Shown piece by piece: positions 10,601-17,123 of a stretch of DNA of 36,833 nt. Position 1 is the first letter of the stretch; every line of letters starts with the position of its first letter. Both the position numbers and the translations under genes were made by a program. The stretch comes from Chromatiaceae bacterium (lineage in GTDB: Bacteria; Pseudomonadota; Gammaproteobacteria; Chromatiales; Chromatiaceae), in the NCBI GenBank assembly GCA_013426805.1, contig JACDZG010000074.1:1-36833 (forward strand), written 5' to 3'. The notes below the pieces were generated by a model, which was given only the letters and a program-made list of their open reading frames with translations, was not told where the DNA came from and ran no database searches.

Positions 10601-11234
10601 CCGGCATGTCCGCGCCACTGACGCGCTCCGCCCGCGGCAGGCCGGCGGACTCGGACTGCGGGGACCAAGTGACCTGGATCTGGGGCCCGGATGGCCCGGG
10701 CTGGCGATTCGCCATCACCGTGAGGCTGCCGTTACGGTACACGAGCATGAAGACGGCCATGTTCTCGTGTAACGCCAGCGGAGTGATCCGCGACGGTAAT
10801 TCCGCCATGCGGCAGCCAGGGAAATCGACCGGCGTCTCCCGCTGCACCGGAACCACGGGGGACGGCACGTCGCCGAAGTCGCGGAGGGGCTGTGTCTCCC
10901 CTGCCAAATCCGGCCGCCACTCAAAGAGTCGCAGCCCGGCCTTCTGGCCCGGGGTCCGCGGAAAGAGGCAGATCAGGTAGCGCAGCGGGGTTCCCGCGAT
11001 CGGCGGCAGCAGGTAGGTGCCGGACGGTGCCCGTTCCAGGGTCAGGGGTTCACCGACCGAGAGCAGCATCGGGAAGGCGTGGTCGACGAGGTCCAGGTAG
11101 TCCTGATAGTCGGCGATGGCCTGGTTCAGGCGCTCTTGGTCCGTCGGGGCTTCGTCTAGCGCCTTCCAGGCGGCCTTGAGTCTGTCTCTGACGGCGCCGT
11201 AGCGGGTCGCACTGCAAAAGGTCTTTTCCGGCAT
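4614..11234 (-). CDS. Giant propeller-ATPase protein (STAND-like), 2206 aa
   Basis: First gene of the operon, with a good ribosome site (AAGGGAG, 8 bases before the ATG). Two blocks (about 1-400 and 570-930) show short recurring strands such as DGRVYWLEDD, GNIIALD, SGRLLFLEGG and GGLLLCW, typical of WD/PQQ-like beta-propellers, separated by a helical region at about 400-570. A helical segment follows (about 950-1250), then a beta-sandwich-like stretch (about 1320-1410) and a region with a degenerate P-loop-like LWLRGPWWPDDE near 1445. The C-terminus is a P-loop ATPase: an FHGRTDELERI lead-in, Walker A GGRRMGKTTLM (1834-1844), Walker B KAVLFLDE (1929-1936), and a winged-helix-like end (about 2145-2198). 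This order (sensor repeats plus ATPase plus winged helix) resembles STAND NTPases, but with the ATPase last. Its likely role is a ligand-sensing switch; the ligand is unknown. Confidence 0.88.
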   Translation of the reverse strand: MPEKTFCSATRYGAVRDRLKAAWKALDEAPTDQERLNQAIADYQDYLDLVDHAFPMLLSVGEPLTLERAPSGTYLLPPIAGTPLRYLICLFPRTPGQKAGLRLFEWRPDLAGETQPLRDFGDVPSPVVPVQRETPVDFPGCRMAELPSRITPLALHENMAVFMLVYRNGSLTVMANRQPGPSGPQIQVTWSPQSESAGLPRAERVSGADMPVALFIQRRTDDPEHWPDDQLLDSSGQLVVLDDPKIGRIDGVDGPADAPLRYLASNLARVFRVNLETGEVRRSARLGGKVEDILVIEKRQTGSKRVVLAACYDGRVYWLEDDADESRPKIRHWQPMPRLHIQRLVGDTQGNIIALDQYYRLHPLRLNDVCEVKILRDRATETITCCLHKAKRLYRFLVEENGLAAGRAPDPRRFRLLVEVWLRAIQRHETVQTQEDDGVTLTLGYLDEVARDLGRAISADISSERALQIAGCHEALLRRIWGWMRNQVDGHRGEQPLDDPLRVLRTTAALCDLPEAAPDRLWLKVFREYDWLQPWGQCLGLHKDPYQVEYRRLLDLLHYQVDRQRRVLAARSYPLRSLTEVNSLRLGGQVHHLRCLNRAKQSFVCFVPSRGLSAFIRTENPVPHWEQYAELDGVGQGLWRGQIGAVATRVDSEDGKQSPDLVLIATNQGEALLFAVQDGRFCLQGPASVRVPIDCYSARYLRLNSSVGPRRGFLLGGNDPRERACLVWLGLDSQQRLRPPQVLYTSDGSGRLRLVQEEPDAKAPRRVWAIDQIGGLLLCWSLDPLLRGDSPGTLTKPTIWYRSVSELHALYLSTLADPPQAVCGGHDGSVVALSRRCGEEGRLLWSTGCGAAIRRIRRIRTGDDQAADGSGGLWLVAGDSEDAMLLDDQGRLMAALERVGPVSATCRLATGKAVIAAQSGRLLFLEGGSPRPPVDNRQGLGSIAVYPLRAQDRLAPPELQVMADLFNSDEPLIAQRGLRLIADALGRNALTDAQIDVLERASRLSRDEVAAWDRRYPPHRPALLARRPDFSNRVSFSDTGYHPGLDRLLTRLWEGLAERSESDVLGQIVDGILAVSEPAALTGDPFAQVLTARIGNCLWGEPPRECPRPIAIGGQLRLLRLSQAARAWQAACAQDPISPTPVWAQTLALLWGTDDPRCLGPRFAWLAYSRLPFEGFVDRQPWLDLLGSHKKPAALAKLGLTALQAYSRETVLTDADISRVSAVFPDNHHWGQWLKGLADLVRQVRDAHGEGPGHFAWQERERLLSLGGQVDGAESVLTAKNGLTLAGLFWQGCRDAWTGPIALRLQALDEGMADPDLSAYLDVETRFTWRDDQHIEVRLRLRNRASRPLLVMELQGPDGLITEVKRNLSLPANDDWSEISFGIGTQTPDTLDRQVTLYCQDQLGRDYQHEIPLHSLRSLETFSDDCWWPERARHLMAHLDARRPLLWLRGPWWPDDEHERLIRLIMDRYAAAWSGVKKIASLAGAGEDAIPIWVPDLKPGEQGLDLVAQVHALLHSDKGPEISHQALAVWVHLRRDTPPRVTAALGDWIPGPQAVQSLLRRMLGDQGYRDLTDAMQGLPASFLTAWCTGAPLDDPSATARPSPGDLGLELWRRLLPPPVPSADVLDWLACRPEVLAAIQGAVVQVEALLQPGLSRLPGTALKPIAAPLLAVLAASEPGLAGDICYAQTRGADERIDLLHQTLSRVYCLLPGQTPAADQPKSAEGLWLLVARDPLPDLPGIALRLDPDDLLALLCAPNRRQVLQRLNQLAALQHRITPGRVFQTTPGLDAERMDRAFHGRTDELERIFYLLDLHEEARPSGGSPSRKNASALLVGGRRMGKTTLMQRIEYELVQRGDQRPWVELICSQHPAAHGDAVLRWFLNKLWAELNGKGERIRYEWSDVGNPRQRDEAIRRVKERLAQISHRRGHKAVLFLDETLHLLRHDAPGHAVGHLVRELVQANLISIIATTYPHGSEQGESLCRLARTNLPDNPWYNLFGDPLVLGPWSPQETWEFLQTRLDGFGILLPESLAGTVLHFCRGFPWIAHALGLALCGTAKGRRRVISVGDWERALRVCRDEVLNHLRQTVRSVAEKADEEDGIDPYANPLRAFGLQNLWDALSLQAQRRELLPIRHQDKSWPEELVVDPAEVADRFKGHVRTQRVVQILDRLTHTGVLIGSEGACFRFCNNLFPAYVRPMTDQRNGNDR

Positions 11235-11776
11235 CTCGCGACTCCCTTAGATTCTCGTATACATTCCGAGGCCAGCGGGTGACGATCCGAAAACTCTGGT
11301 TGGTAATCGCTGCGCGCCCCCTTCGTCGACTTGCCCGGCAAGGGAACGCCGACCGCTTGATGGCACTTACATTTTTTCAACGGCAATTGGGCCAGATCAG
11401 CCAAAAAGTGTCTACTGAATGATGAGGCACTCATCCGGCGAAATACGCCGTTCGTCGCCGCGGCCTCGATCCTCGTTCCGGCGGTAGAAGCTGCTTGCAG
11501 CCGCTTCAAGGCGTCGGCCTTGATCGTTAAATCGTCCACTCAACCCTGCCCCGGCTCACGAGCAAGAAATTTCTTGGCGCCTTACGGCCACATCTCCCAT
11601 GCTAACGGCACGGTCTTAGTGACGGTTCAAAAACAGGCTATACGCATCAATTAACGACATGCCAGAAAAGCAGCCGGTTGCGAAAAAATGCCTGTTCACC
11701 TTGTTATTGAACCGTTACTTAGCCGGATGTGCGGTTCTACCGGGTCGCGCGTCAGGGTCTGCTTGGCCGTTCCCTT
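11235..11776. other. Intergenic region upstream of the three-gene operon
   Basis: About 540 bases without a supported gene. It is the likely promoter region of the minus-strand operon and is less GC-rich than its surroundings around 11560-11720. It contains a perfect 14-bp palindrome, CAAGAAATTTCTTG, at 11563-11576, which could be an operator, and a MITE-like inverted repeat at 11615-11722. I could not pick a convincing -35/-10 pair. Confidence 0.5.
11615..11722. repeat. MITE-like element with 23-24 bp terminal inverted repeats
   Basis: The left arm (11615-11637) and the reverse complement of the right arm (11699-11722) agree at about 20 of 23 positions, sharing the core ACGGTTCAA. A nested inverted repeat (AACAGGC ... 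GCCTGTT) lies inside. The 108-bp unit has no coding capacity. This is the form of a miniature transposable element or a large hairpin. The mobilising transposase is not in the window. Confidence 0.45.
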
Positions 11777-11926
11777 CTATTTCAACAGACGCTTGAGCCG
11801 CTCGATTTCAGCCAGGGCAGTCGCTTCGCGTTGCAGCGCGGCCTCTTTATCGGCGCGCTCCTGCGCCTTCTCCACCCTGGCCTGCTTCTCACCGGCCCGC
11901 GCCTGTACTTCCGCAGCAAGGCCGCT
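11777..11926 (-). pseudogene. Coiled-coil tail remnant, possibly of an Uma2-type protein
   Basis: The last 50 or so codons before the stop at 11777 encode a charged, Ala/Glu/Arg-rich coiled coil that ends in EIERLKRLLK. Tails like this end many Uma2-family (PD-(D/E)XK) proteins. The upstream reading frame runs into the DUF1289 gene and looks non-coding, so the nuclease domain is absent. I read it as the 3' scrap of a decayed gene. It could also be chance coding in GC-rich DNA. Confidence 0.3.
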
Positions 11927-12014
11927 GGTCCGCGCAGCGGACCTTTGTACGGATCTGCACCGACCCGACGGGGCCGTAACGGAACCCCGTGCCGGAAGGC
12001 CCCAAGACCATCCA

Positions 12015-12224
12015 TCAGCGTTCGCAGTCACAACGAAAATCGCCCTGCCAAGGATCGTGTTCCTCACGGCGATGCGCGACTGCCGCCAGGATGCGCAGTC
12101 GGGTGTGATCCGTCGCGCTGCTCCAGTCGGCGATTTCATCACGGGTGCGAAAGCAGCCACGACACAGGCCGCACGCAGGATCCATCTGACAGACAGAAAT
12201 ACAGGGAGATTCAACCATCAACAT
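12015..12224 (-). CDS. DUF1289 family protein
   Basis: A 69-residue protein with the full signature of DUF1289: SPCISVCQMDP, then LCRGCFRTRDEIADW, then an Arg-Ile-Leu helix. The four cysteines (two in CISVC, two in CRGC) probably bind a metal or an iron-sulfur centre; the family's function is not established. The ATG at 12224 is preferred over an upstream TTG at 12242, with a second ATG at 12218 also possible. It starts about 36 bases after the GlgC-like gene ends and is probably co-transcribed with it. Confidence 0.85.
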   Translation of the reverse strand: MLMVESPCISVCQMDPACGLCRGCFRTRDEIADWSSATDHTRLRILAAVAHRREEHDPWQGDFRCDCER

Positions 12225-12260
12225 CAGACACTCGAGAGGCAACGCGACGCTCGCCGGGAG

Positions 12261-13472
12261 TCAGAACCGATACCCCTTCGGCACCACGACAACGCCCTGC
12301 GGGGACACGGTAAAACGCTCCTGATCCTGCTTGCGGTCAAAACCGATGCGCTCCTTCGGCGGAATCCGCACGTCTTTCTCGACGATGCAGGTGCGCAGAT
12401 GCGCCCCCTCCCCGACCACGACGCCATCGAAGAGGATGGAGGCATCGACGATGGCACCGTCGCGCACGGCGACCCGGGTGAAGAGGATGCAATGGTTGAC
12501 GCCGCCGCCGGAGATCACGGTGCCGGCCGCCAGCATCGAGTTGACGAAAATGCCCTCGGTGCCGCTGACCGCCCCGGGGACGGTGCGCGCCGGCGGATAC
12601 TGGCCCTGGTAGGTCCGGATGTGCCAGTCGGCCTGATACAGATCGAGCGGCGGCTCGGCCCGCAAGAGACCCATATTGGCCTGGTAATAGGCATCGATCG
12701 AGGCAAGGTCGCACCAGTAGCGATCCGGGGTCACCCGGCCGCGTTCGCCGCCGAAGCGGTAGCCGCAGGCGAGTGCCGTGCCGAGGTGCGGCGCGATCCA
12801 ATCCACGCCAAGGTCCTCATCCGGACCCTCGCCGGCCCGATCCAGCATACTCAGCAGCCAGGACTTGTCGAAGCAATAGACGCCCATGGTGGCGAGTGCG
12901 TCGTCTGCGGGCGGCCCCGCGGCAGCATCCGGGTGGGGCGCCGTCACCCCCAGAATGCGACCGTCCGAATCCGCCATGACCAGCGGCTGCACACTGGAGC
13001 CGGGCTCGCGACGACCACGCACGGCCAGGGTCACCTGGGCACCCGACTCGCGGTGCGCGCGGATCAGCTCCGCGTAGTCCATGCGATAGATCGCCTCACC
13101 GGCCAGCACCAGCACCTCGCCGGCGGCGCTGCGCTCCAGCAGATAGCGATTCTGGCGGATGGCATCGCCGGGACCACCATACCAGTTGAGTCCCTCGCGC
13201 TGCTGGGCGGGTACCGGAGTGATGAAATCGCCGAGTTCCGGGTTGAAGATCGACCAGCCGTCGCGCAGGTGCTTATGCAGTGAGTGACTCTTGTACTGGG
13301 TGAGTACCAGCACCTGGCGCAACCCGGAATGCAGACAATTGGCCAGGGTGAAATCGATTACCCGGAACTTGCCGCCGAAGGGAACGGCGGCCTTGGGGCG
13401 ATGGAGCGTGAGTGGATCGAGCCCGGTACCGCGCTTGGCGGCAAGAACCAGAGTCAGGGTGTGAGAAGGCAT
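12261..13472 (-). CDS. glgC: GlgC-like protein (ADP-glucose pyrophosphorylase paralogue), altered active site
   Basis: A 403-residue member of the ADP-glucose pyrophosphorylase family: RPKAAVPFGGKFRVIDF near 25-41, LTQYKSHSL near 58-65, an SMLDRAGEGPDED region, and a left-handed beta-helix-like C-terminus. Family-wide the N-terminal loop is GGRG(S/T)RL; here it is AKRGTGL (12-18). The usual W-Y-R-G-T-A-D-A is WYGGPGDA (98-105). The GDHIY loop carrying the metal-binding Asp is GEAIY (125-129). The FVEKP motif that holds glucose-1-phosphate is replaced by GVTAPHP (175-181). Asp255 in YWCDLAS is kept. It may be a regulatory subunit rather than an enzyme. The ATG at 13472 is chosen over an upstream TTG at 13508; an AGGA lies 11 bases before it. 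Confidence 0.85.
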   Translation of the reverse strand: MPSHTLTLVLAAKRGTGLDPLTLHRPKAAVPFGGKFRVIDFTLANCLHSGLRQVLVLTQYKSHSLHKHLRDGWSIFNPELGDFITPVPAQQREGLNWYGGPGDAIRQNRYLLERSAAGEVLVLAGEAIYRMDYAELIRAHRESGAQVTLAVRGRREPGSSVQPLVMADSDGRILGVTAPHPDAAAGPPADDALATMGVYCFDKSWLLSMLDRAGEGPDEDLGVDWIAPHLGTALACGYRFGGERGRVTPDRYWCDLASIDAYYQANMGLLRAEPPLDLYQADWHIRTYQGQYPPARTVPGAVSGTEGIFVNSMLAAGTVISGGGVNHCILFTRVAVRDGAIVDASILFDGVVVGEGAHLRTCIVEKDVRIPPKERIGFDRKQDQERFTVSPQGVVVVPKGYRF

Positions 13473-13512
13473 GTCAGCAGTGATCCTGAAGAGAGCCGTT
13501 GGCCGCAATTGG

Positions 13513-13541
13513 GGCGATTGCCGTCACATCCGGCAATCGCC
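13513..13541. repeat. 11-bp perfect hairpin between pdxJ and the GlgC-like gene
   Basis: GGCGATTGCCG (13513-13523) pairs with CGGCAATCGCC (13531-13541) around a 7-base loop. It lies between two minus-strand genes and has no T-tract, so it is either a weak terminator of the recO-pdxJ transcript or a REP-like palindrome. The word AGGCGATTGCCGGAT recurs at 36671-36685. Confidence 0.5.
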
Positions 13542-13597
13542 TGAAGACAAATAGGCGCACCTGGCCGGGAGGTACCACGGCATGGCGCATCCCCCCG

Positions 13598-14353
13598 TCA
13601 GTCGGGCCGCACCGCGGCGGCGTCGATCACCCGCTTCATGTCACGGACCGCCTGATCCAACCCGGAAAACAGCGCGCGCGCGACGATGGCGTGGCCGATA
13701 TTCAGCTCCCTGATGCCGGGGATGGCGGCGATCGCCTTGACGTTATGGTAATCCAGCCCGTGCCCGGCGTTCACCTGGAGTCCGAGCGCCTGGCCCTGCT
13801 CCACCGCGCGCTGGATGCGGTGAAACTCGGCGGCCCGATGCTCCGCGGTGCGGGCGTCCGCATAGGCCCCGGTATGAATCTCGACGACCGGGGCGCCCAC
13901 CGCCCGGGCTGCCTCGAGTTGCGCCGGGTTGGCATCGATGAAGAGCGAGACCCGCACGCCCGCCTCCGCCAACATGGCGCAGAACTCGGTGAGAGCAGCC
14001 CGCTGACCGACGACGTCCAGACCACCCTCGGTGGTCAATTCGGCACGCCGCTCAGGCACGAGACAACAATCCGGCGGGCGCAGTCTGGCGGCGATGCGGC
14101 CCATCTCGGGGGTTGCCGCCATTTCCAGATTCATCCGCGTCACCAGGATATCGCGCAGCAGTTCCACGTCCCGATCCTGGATGTGTCTGCGGTCCTCCCG
14201 CAGGTGGAGTGTGATGAGATCGGCGCCCGCCTGCTCCGCCACCAGGGCGGCCTGGATCGGCTCAGGATAGCGGGTACCGCGCGCCTGCCGAATGGTGCAA
14301 ACGTGGTCGATGTTGACCCCAAGCAGAACCTCGGGCGGTGCGGTATCTTGCAT
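13598..14353 (-). CDS. pdxJ: Pyridoxine 5'-phosphate synthase PdxJ
   Basis: PdxJ condenses 1-deoxy-D-xylulose 5-phosphate with 3-amino-2-oxopropyl phosphate to make pyridoxine 5'-phosphate, the last ring-forming step of the DXP-dependent vitamin B6 route, in the cytoplasm. The 251-residue protein has the family blocks in order: [15 protein letters not shown] near the N-terminus, [43 protein letters not shown] and [14 protein letters not shown], which line the TIM-barrel active site. Length is normal. It starts 12 bases after recO ends and is the last gene of the lepA-to-pdxJ run, an order well known in gammaproteobacteria. Confidence 0.97.
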   Translation of the reverse strand: MQDTAPPEVLLGVNIDHVCTIRQARGTRYPEPIQAALVAEQAGADLITLHLREDRRHIQDRDVELLRDILVTRMNLEMAATPEMGRIAARLRPPDCCLVPERRAELTTEGGLDVVGQRAALTEFCAMLAEAGVRVSLFIDANPAQLEAARAVGAPVVEIHTGAYADARTAEHRAAEFHRIQRAVEQGQALGLQVNAGHGLDYHNVKAIAAIPGIRELNIGHAIVARALFSGLDQAVRDMKRVIDAAAVRPD

Positions 14354-14365
14354 TTCGACTCTCGA

Positions 14366-15142
14366 TCATTCAGGTTCAGTTGCGGATAAGGTTCCGGGTT
14401 CATCGGTCGGCGGCGCTGGACCACGCTGACCGGCATCACCCGCGCGTCGAAACAGCTCCCGGCTCTTGAGCGGTTTGGGTCCCAGGTGGGGTTCGAGCAG
14501 CCGCCGCAGCAGGGTGCGCGCCGGCCGGACCTGATCAGCACCCAGGCTGTCCCCGCGGGCCAGCGCCAACAGGGTCGCGCCGGGGATCGGCTCGCCCAGT
14601 TCATCCGCGTCGGCCAGCCGCGTGCCGCGACCCGGCTCGACGACATACTGATAACGCGGGTCCACGGGGTCGCCGACATCCATCACCCGATCCAGTGAGG
14701 GCCCGTAACCCAAGGCGTCGAGCAGGCGCAGTTCAAACCGGCGCAGCGCCGAATCCAGGTCCTGACCCTCGGCCAACTGGCTGAGAGCGGCATGATAAAA
14801 GGCGAAGACCGGGTCATGGGGATCATTGCGGCCCAACAGCCGCATCAGAATCTCGTTCAGATAGAAGCCGCAGGGCAAGGCCCGGCCGACCAACGCAAAG
14901 GCACGCCCGGCCGCCTCGCTGCGGGTCAGGGTGAGCACCTCGCCGCGCCCGACCACCGCGATCCACAACGGCTGAAACGGTTGCAGCAGAGCGCTCGTCG
15001 GGCGGCGCCCACGACGCGCCCCCTTGGCGATGGCCGGGAACCGGCCATGACCCTCGGCGAAGAGTTCCACTAGGAGGCTGGTGTCGCTGAAGTCGCGCCG
15101 GTGCAGGACGAAGGCGCGGATCAACCCGCCGGAACCGCTCAC
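14366..15142 (-). CDS. recO: DNA repair protein RecO
   Basis: RecO works with RecR to load RecA on SSB-coated DNA during gap repair. The 258-residue protein begins with the family's OB-fold start (RAFVLHRRDFSDTSLLVELF, then GRFPAIAKGARR) and continues with a helical domain (FYLNEILMRLL, FELRLLDALGYGP). The GTG at 15142 is chosen because it overlaps the era stop as GTGA and places the family's N-terminus correctly; the open frame upstream is only era read in another frame. The C-terminus has a polar tail (PPTDEPGT) beyond the usual end. Confidence 0.95.
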   Translation of the reverse strand: MSGSGGLIRAFVLHRRDFSDTSLLVELFAEGHGRFPAIAKGARRGRRPTSALLQPFQPLWIAVVGRGEVLTLTRSEAAGRAFALVGRALPCGFYLNEILMRLLGRNDPHDPVFAFYHAALSQLAEGQDLDSALRRFELRLLDALGYGPSLDRVMDVGDPVDPRYQYVVEPGRGTRLADADELGEPIPGATLLALARGDSLGADQVRPARTLLRRLLEPHLGPKPLKSRELFRRAGDAGQRGPAPPTDEPGTLSATEPE

Positions 15143-16053
15143 GCGTCGCGGTACCCCAACTGGGCCAACGCGGCTTCGTCGCTGGACCAGCTCTTTTTGA
15201 TCTTGACCCAGACTTCCAGGTGCACCGGGCAACCGAAGAGTTTCTGCATCTCCAAACGCGCCTGGGTTGCGGTCGCCTTCATGGCCGCGCCGCGGTGACC
15301 GATCAGAATGGCCTTCTGTCCCGCTCGTTCGACCCAAATCAGGGCATTGATCCGGTAGCGCCCACCGTCCTCGACAAAGCGCTCGATCTCCACCGTGGTC
15401 CGATAAGGCAACTCCTCCCCATAACGCTGCACCAGTTGTTCACGCAACAGTTCGGCGGCAAAGAACCGCTCCGACCGGTCGGTGATCTGATCCTCCGGGA
15501 ACTGCGGTTCACCCTCCGGAAGGGCGGCGATCACCGCCTGTCCGAGGGCCTCGATACCGGTCCCCCGCGCCGCGGACACCGGCAGCAAGGCGCTGAAAGG
15601 ATACCGCGCCGCCAGCGTCTGAAGGTACGGAAGCAGCGCCGTCTTATCGGGTACGCCGTCCACCTTGTTGATCACGGCGATTGCCGGAACCTTGGCGTTC
15701 GCCAGGGCCTCCAGGGCCAGATCGTCCTCCGCGGTCCAGCGCAGGGCCTCGACTACGAACAGAACGAGGTTGGTGTCGCCGATGGCCGACCGGGCGGCCC
15801 GGTTGAGGTAGCGGTTCAATGCCCCGTCACCACGCTGGTGGATGCCGGGGGTATCGATGAACAGGGCCTGACCCGCGGGCAGGGTCTTGACACCGAGGAT
15901 GGCGTGGCGGGTCGTCTGGGCCTTGTGTGAGGTAATCGCGAGCTTCTGACCCAAAATGCGGTTGAGCAGCGTCGACTTGCCGACATTGGGGCGCCCGACG
16001 ATGGTCACATAGCCGCACCGACGAATCACCGGATCGACCGCTGGCTCAGCCAT
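15139..16053 (-). CDS. era: GTPase Era
   Basis: Era is an essential GTPase that binds the 3' end of 16S rRNA and helps mature the 30S subunit. The 304-residue protein has the G1 motif GRPNVGKS (20-27), TTRH switch region, DTPG, NKVD and a C-terminal KH RNA-binding domain with the conserved ILIGHRGAAMK turn. The ATG at 16053 overlaps the end of rnc by 8 bases, and the stop overlaps the recO GTG. rnc-era-recO is a classic operon joining rRNA processing, ribosome assembly and repair. Confidence 0.97.
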   Translation of the reverse strand: MAEPAVDPVIRRCGYVTIVGRPNVGKSTLLNRILGQKLAITSHKAQTTRHAILGVKTLPAGQALFIDTPGIHQRGDGALNRYLNRAARSAIGDTNLVLFVVEALRWTAEDDLALEALANAKVPAIAVINKVDGVPDKTALLPYLQTLAARYPFSALLPVSAARGTGIEALGQAVIAALPEGEPQFPEDQITDRSERFFAAELLREQLVQRYGEELPYRTTVEIERFVEDGGRYRINALIWVERAGQKAILIGHRGAAMKATATQARLEMQKLFGCPVHLEVWVKIKKSWSSDEAALAQLGYRDA

Positions 16054-16732
16054 GGGCGACCTCGCCAATCCGCGCCAACATCGCTTCAGCAGACGCCTGC
16101 TCGGCTCGCCGGCGGCTGCTCCCTTCACCGCGCGCCGACTGCCTGTCATCAGGCAAGACACATTGTACCGTGAAGCTCTGGTCGTGCTGAGTGCCGCCGA
16201 TGGTCACCACCTCGTACTCCGGGATGGGGCGGCGACGCGCCTGCAGGAACTCCTGCAGACGGGTCTTGGGGTCCTTGCCGGCACGGGAATCATCGAGTTG
16301 CTCCAAGTGGGTCCGAAACAGCGCCAGGATGACGGATCGCGCCTGAGCGAATCCACTGTCCAGATAGACGGCTCCGAGCACCGCCTCCAGCGCATCGGCG
16401 AGAATCGAGTCGCGGGTATGGCCGCCGGTGCGCAGTTCGCCGCCACCCAACCGCAGATAATCGCCAAGCTGCAGACCGCGGGCAAGCTGGGCCAGGGACT
16501 CACGCTTCACCAGCGCGGCACGCATCCGGCTCAAGGTGCCCTCGTCGGCTTGGGGGAAGCGACTCACCAGGGCCTCGGCGATGGTGAAGCCGATCAGGGC
16601 ATCACCCAGGAACTCCAAACGCTCATTGTTGGCGGCCCCGACACTGCGATGCGTGAGGGCCTGCACCAGCAGGTCCTCGCGGACAAAGGCGTGACTGAGC
16701 GCGCGGGCAAGTCGTCGGGCGTCGGCGTTCAC
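16046..16732 (-). CDS. rnc: Ribonuclease III
   Basis: RNase III cleaves double-stranded RNA, notably the 30S rRNA precursor and some mRNAs. The 228-residue protein has the signature ERLEFLGDA (37-45), the second acidic cluster DALEAVLGAVYLD, and a C-terminal double-stranded RNA-binding domain (about 155-225: DPKTRLQEFLQ ... RRRAEQASAEAML). The ATG overlaps the stop of the DUF4845 gene (ATGA), so the pair is probably translated together. Length and domain order are normal. Confidence 0.97.
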   Translation of the reverse strand: MNADARRLARALSHAFVREDLLVQALTHRSVGAANNERLEFLGDALIGFTIAEALVSRFPQADEGTLSRMRAALVKRESLAQLARGLQLGDYLRLGGGELRTGGHTRDSILADALEAVLGAVYLDSGFAQARSVILALFRTHLEQLDDSRAGKDPKTRLQEFLQARRRPIPEYEVVTIGGTQHDQSFTVQCVLPDDRQSARGEGSSRRRAEQASAEAMLARIGEVAHG

Positions 16733-17109
16733 CGGCCCTTGACCACAACCGTGTGCTTGAATGTCAGCACCGCGTCGACGTTGGCGAAGATATGCATCCG
16801 CTGCTCATAGTCGACGGTCACATCCAGCATGTTCTCCCCGCTCTTCTTGACGGAGAAGGCTTTACTGTCCACCGACCTGACGTCGTTCACCATCATCTGG
16901 CCCTCGATCAGCTTCATCACCGCGGGTTTGCCTCCGAGAACAGGCTCGGAACTCTCCGCAATGCTGTTCATAATGGATTTCAACGTCAGAAAGCTCATGT
17001 ACGATGGTCCGAGCTTGAAGAGCAGGGTCATGGCAAAGATCACCACGACCAGAACAAATAAGATGGCGCTCATCCCCATCCCCTGCTGCACTGCACGCAT
17101 TCTCGGCAT
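16729..17109 (-). CDS. DUF4845 single-pass membrane protein
   Basis: A 126-residue protein with one N-terminal membrane segment (SAILFVLVVVIFAMTLLFKL) and a small periplasmic domain. It belongs to the family often found between lepB and rnc (DUF4845). Function is not established. The ATG at 17109 is supported by an excellent ribosome site, GGAGGTAA, 5 bases upstream; the reading frame extends further but only into the end of lepB. Its stop overlaps the rnc start. Confidence 0.9.
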   Translation of the reverse strand: MPRMRAVQQGMGMSAILFVLVVVIFAMTLLFKLGPSYMSFLTLKSIMNSIAESSEPVLGGKPAVMKLIEGQMMVNDVRSVDSKAFSVKKSGENMLDVTVDYEQRMHIFANVDAVLTFKHTVVVKGR

Positions 17110-17123
17110 CGCGTTACCTCCCC

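Noticed and set aside
11156-11539. Minus-strand 127-codon open frame before the 2206-residue gene
   Set aside because: It overlaps the start of that gene by 79 bases, has no recognisable domain and a basic low-complexity end. The 2206-residue gene has its own strong ribosome site.
11688-13283. Plus-strand 531-codon open frame
   Set aside because: It is antisense to the GlgC-like and DUF1289 genes, both of which have clear family motifs. Long antisense frames are expected at this GC content.
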